This document shows positions 63,570-64,000 of a stretch of 64,000 nucleotides of DNA, in pieces. Under the pieces are notes generated by a model, which worked only from the letters and a program-made list of their open reading frames with translations, did no database searches and was not told where the DNA came from. Origin of the DNA: Segnochrobactrum spirostomi (GTDB taxonomy: Bacteria; Pseudomonadota; Alphaproteobacteria; Rhizobiales; Segnochrobactraceae); assembly GCF_009600605.1 (NCBI RefSeq), contig NZ_VWNA01000001.1:2590501-2654500 (forward strand). Reading direction: 5' to 3'. The translations under genes and the position numbers were made by a program. Within the stretch, counting starts at the first letter, position 1. Every line of letters starts with the position of its first letter.

Positions 63570-63998
63570 TCAGTGCCCTTCGCCGTCCGCCCCGCCGTGG
63601 TCTTCGCCCTCGTGGCGGTGGGCGACCTGCTTGCGCAGGGTGACGCGGTCGCGCGTCGAGACGCCGAGGAGTTCCGCGACGCGCCACACCGTGTTCTCCT
63701 CGAACTCGGTCGCGACGCCGTCGGCGAAGACGGCCTCCCACATCATCTCGACCACGTGGCGGCGGCCCTCGTCGTCGAGCGCGCGCTTGAGGACGGAGGT
63801 GAAGCCGTAGAGATCGACGGCCTCGTCGTCGGCGCGCTTCGCCTGCTCGACGAGCCGGTCGGTCTCCTCTTCGGTGAGGCCGTATTGCTTGGAGAGGACG
63901 CTGCGGATTCCCGTGCGCTCGCTCTCCTCGACGGTTCCGTCGACGCTGATGAGATGGACGAGGAGCGCCGCGACCGCGAGCCGATGGTCGTCGGGGGC
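63570..63998 (-). CDS. TerB family protein (5' end outside window)
   Basis: The minus-strand frame is open to the window edge, so the N-terminus is missing. 142 residues visible: helical TerB-like core (DDHRLAVAALLVHLISVDGT, VEESERTGIRSVLSKQYGLT, GFTSVLKRALDDEGRRHVVE, MMWEAVFADGVATEFEENTV, WRVAELLGVSTRDRVTLRKQ) with the repeated acidic metal-binding turns (VDGTVEESE, ADGVATEFE), then a His/Gly/Glu-rich tail. COG4103-type; tellurite resistance is only a family name and not implied. Confidence 0.85.
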   Translation of the reverse strand, partial: APDDHRLAVAALLVHLISVDGTVEESERTGIRSVLSKQYGLTEEETDRLVEQAKRADDEAVDLYGFTSVLKRALDDEGRRHVVEMMWEAVFADGVATEFEENTVWRVAELLGVSTRDRVTLRKQVAHRHEGEDHGGADGEGH

Positions 63999-64000
63999 GA

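Noticed and set aside
63570-63998. Tellurite resistance island
   Set aside because: A single TerB-fold gene without terC, terD or terZ partners; the fold is widespread and the name does not imply the phenotype.

Overview
This window is a high-GC (about 70% by eye) chromosomal segment of an alphaproteobacterium, most likely order Hyphomicrobiales (Rhizobiales). Supporting signs: a serC leader RNA, an Hsp20-DUF1150 pair behind an RpoH-type promoter with a ROSE-like leader, the lptC-lptA-lptB-rpoN-hpf-ptsN block, the TIGR02302/DUF4175-lysA-lptM-argH-tlpA neighbourhood, a PutA with an N-terminal ribbon-helix-helix domain, a full CtrA-type box, and REP/RIME-like palindromic doublets. Genus is not determined. 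There is no phage, transposase, CRISPR array or rRNA. Most of the window is ordinary chromosome with a few accessory genes.

Layout. 1-9.4 kb: truncated MscS channel, serine biosynthesis (serC-serA), a BrnT/BrnA toxin-antitoxin pair, a small outer-membrane barrel behind a CtrA box, a GAF-GGDEF diguanylate cyclase, glmM and a small DUF6496-type protein. 9.5-16 kb: nitroreductase, then a galactofuranose-type sugar importer (ytfQ-ytfR-ytfT-yjfF) followed by a FadR-type GntR regulator. 16.3-25.7 kb (accessory metabolism): HutC-like repressor, a low-GC orphan gene, a HisD paralogue with altered active-site residues joined to a NitT/TauT-type ABC importer, a HAD phosphatase, and a class III aminotransferase coupled to a glutamine-synthetase-like ligase. 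26-38.6 kb: ispG, murA, putA with a GTTGCA-type operator, an epimerase, queG, a GST, uppP and an NDUFA9-like protein. 38.8-42.8 kb: tRNA-Leu(CAG), a divergent LysR/SDR pair, a cysteine hydrolase and a two-domain ABM membrane protein. 43-49.5 kb: RNase D, LPS export (lptC, lptA, lptB), rpoN, hpf, ptsN. 49.5-58.3 kb: DUF1150/hsp20, TIGR02302, lysA, lptM, argH, tlpA, GNAT. 58.5-62.7 kb: sulfate importer, whose cysT reading frame is broken by one missing base. 62.7-64 kb: class I glutamine amidotransferase and a truncated TerB-family gene.

Three patterns cross gene boundaries. (1) In all three binding-protein-dependent transporter operons a GC-rich stem-loop follows the binding-protein stop codon and precedes the membrane-component genes. 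(2) The three longest gaps between convergent genes each contain two palindromic units in inverted orientation. (3) Several leaders carry recognisable regulatory sequence: serC RNA motif, RpoH promoter plus ROSE-like element, PutA GTTGCA pair, CtrA box, and AT-rich dyads at brnT and lysR. I found no clearly new multi-gene defence or biosynthetic system. The best candidate for new biology is the HisD-paralogue/TauABC-type cluster.
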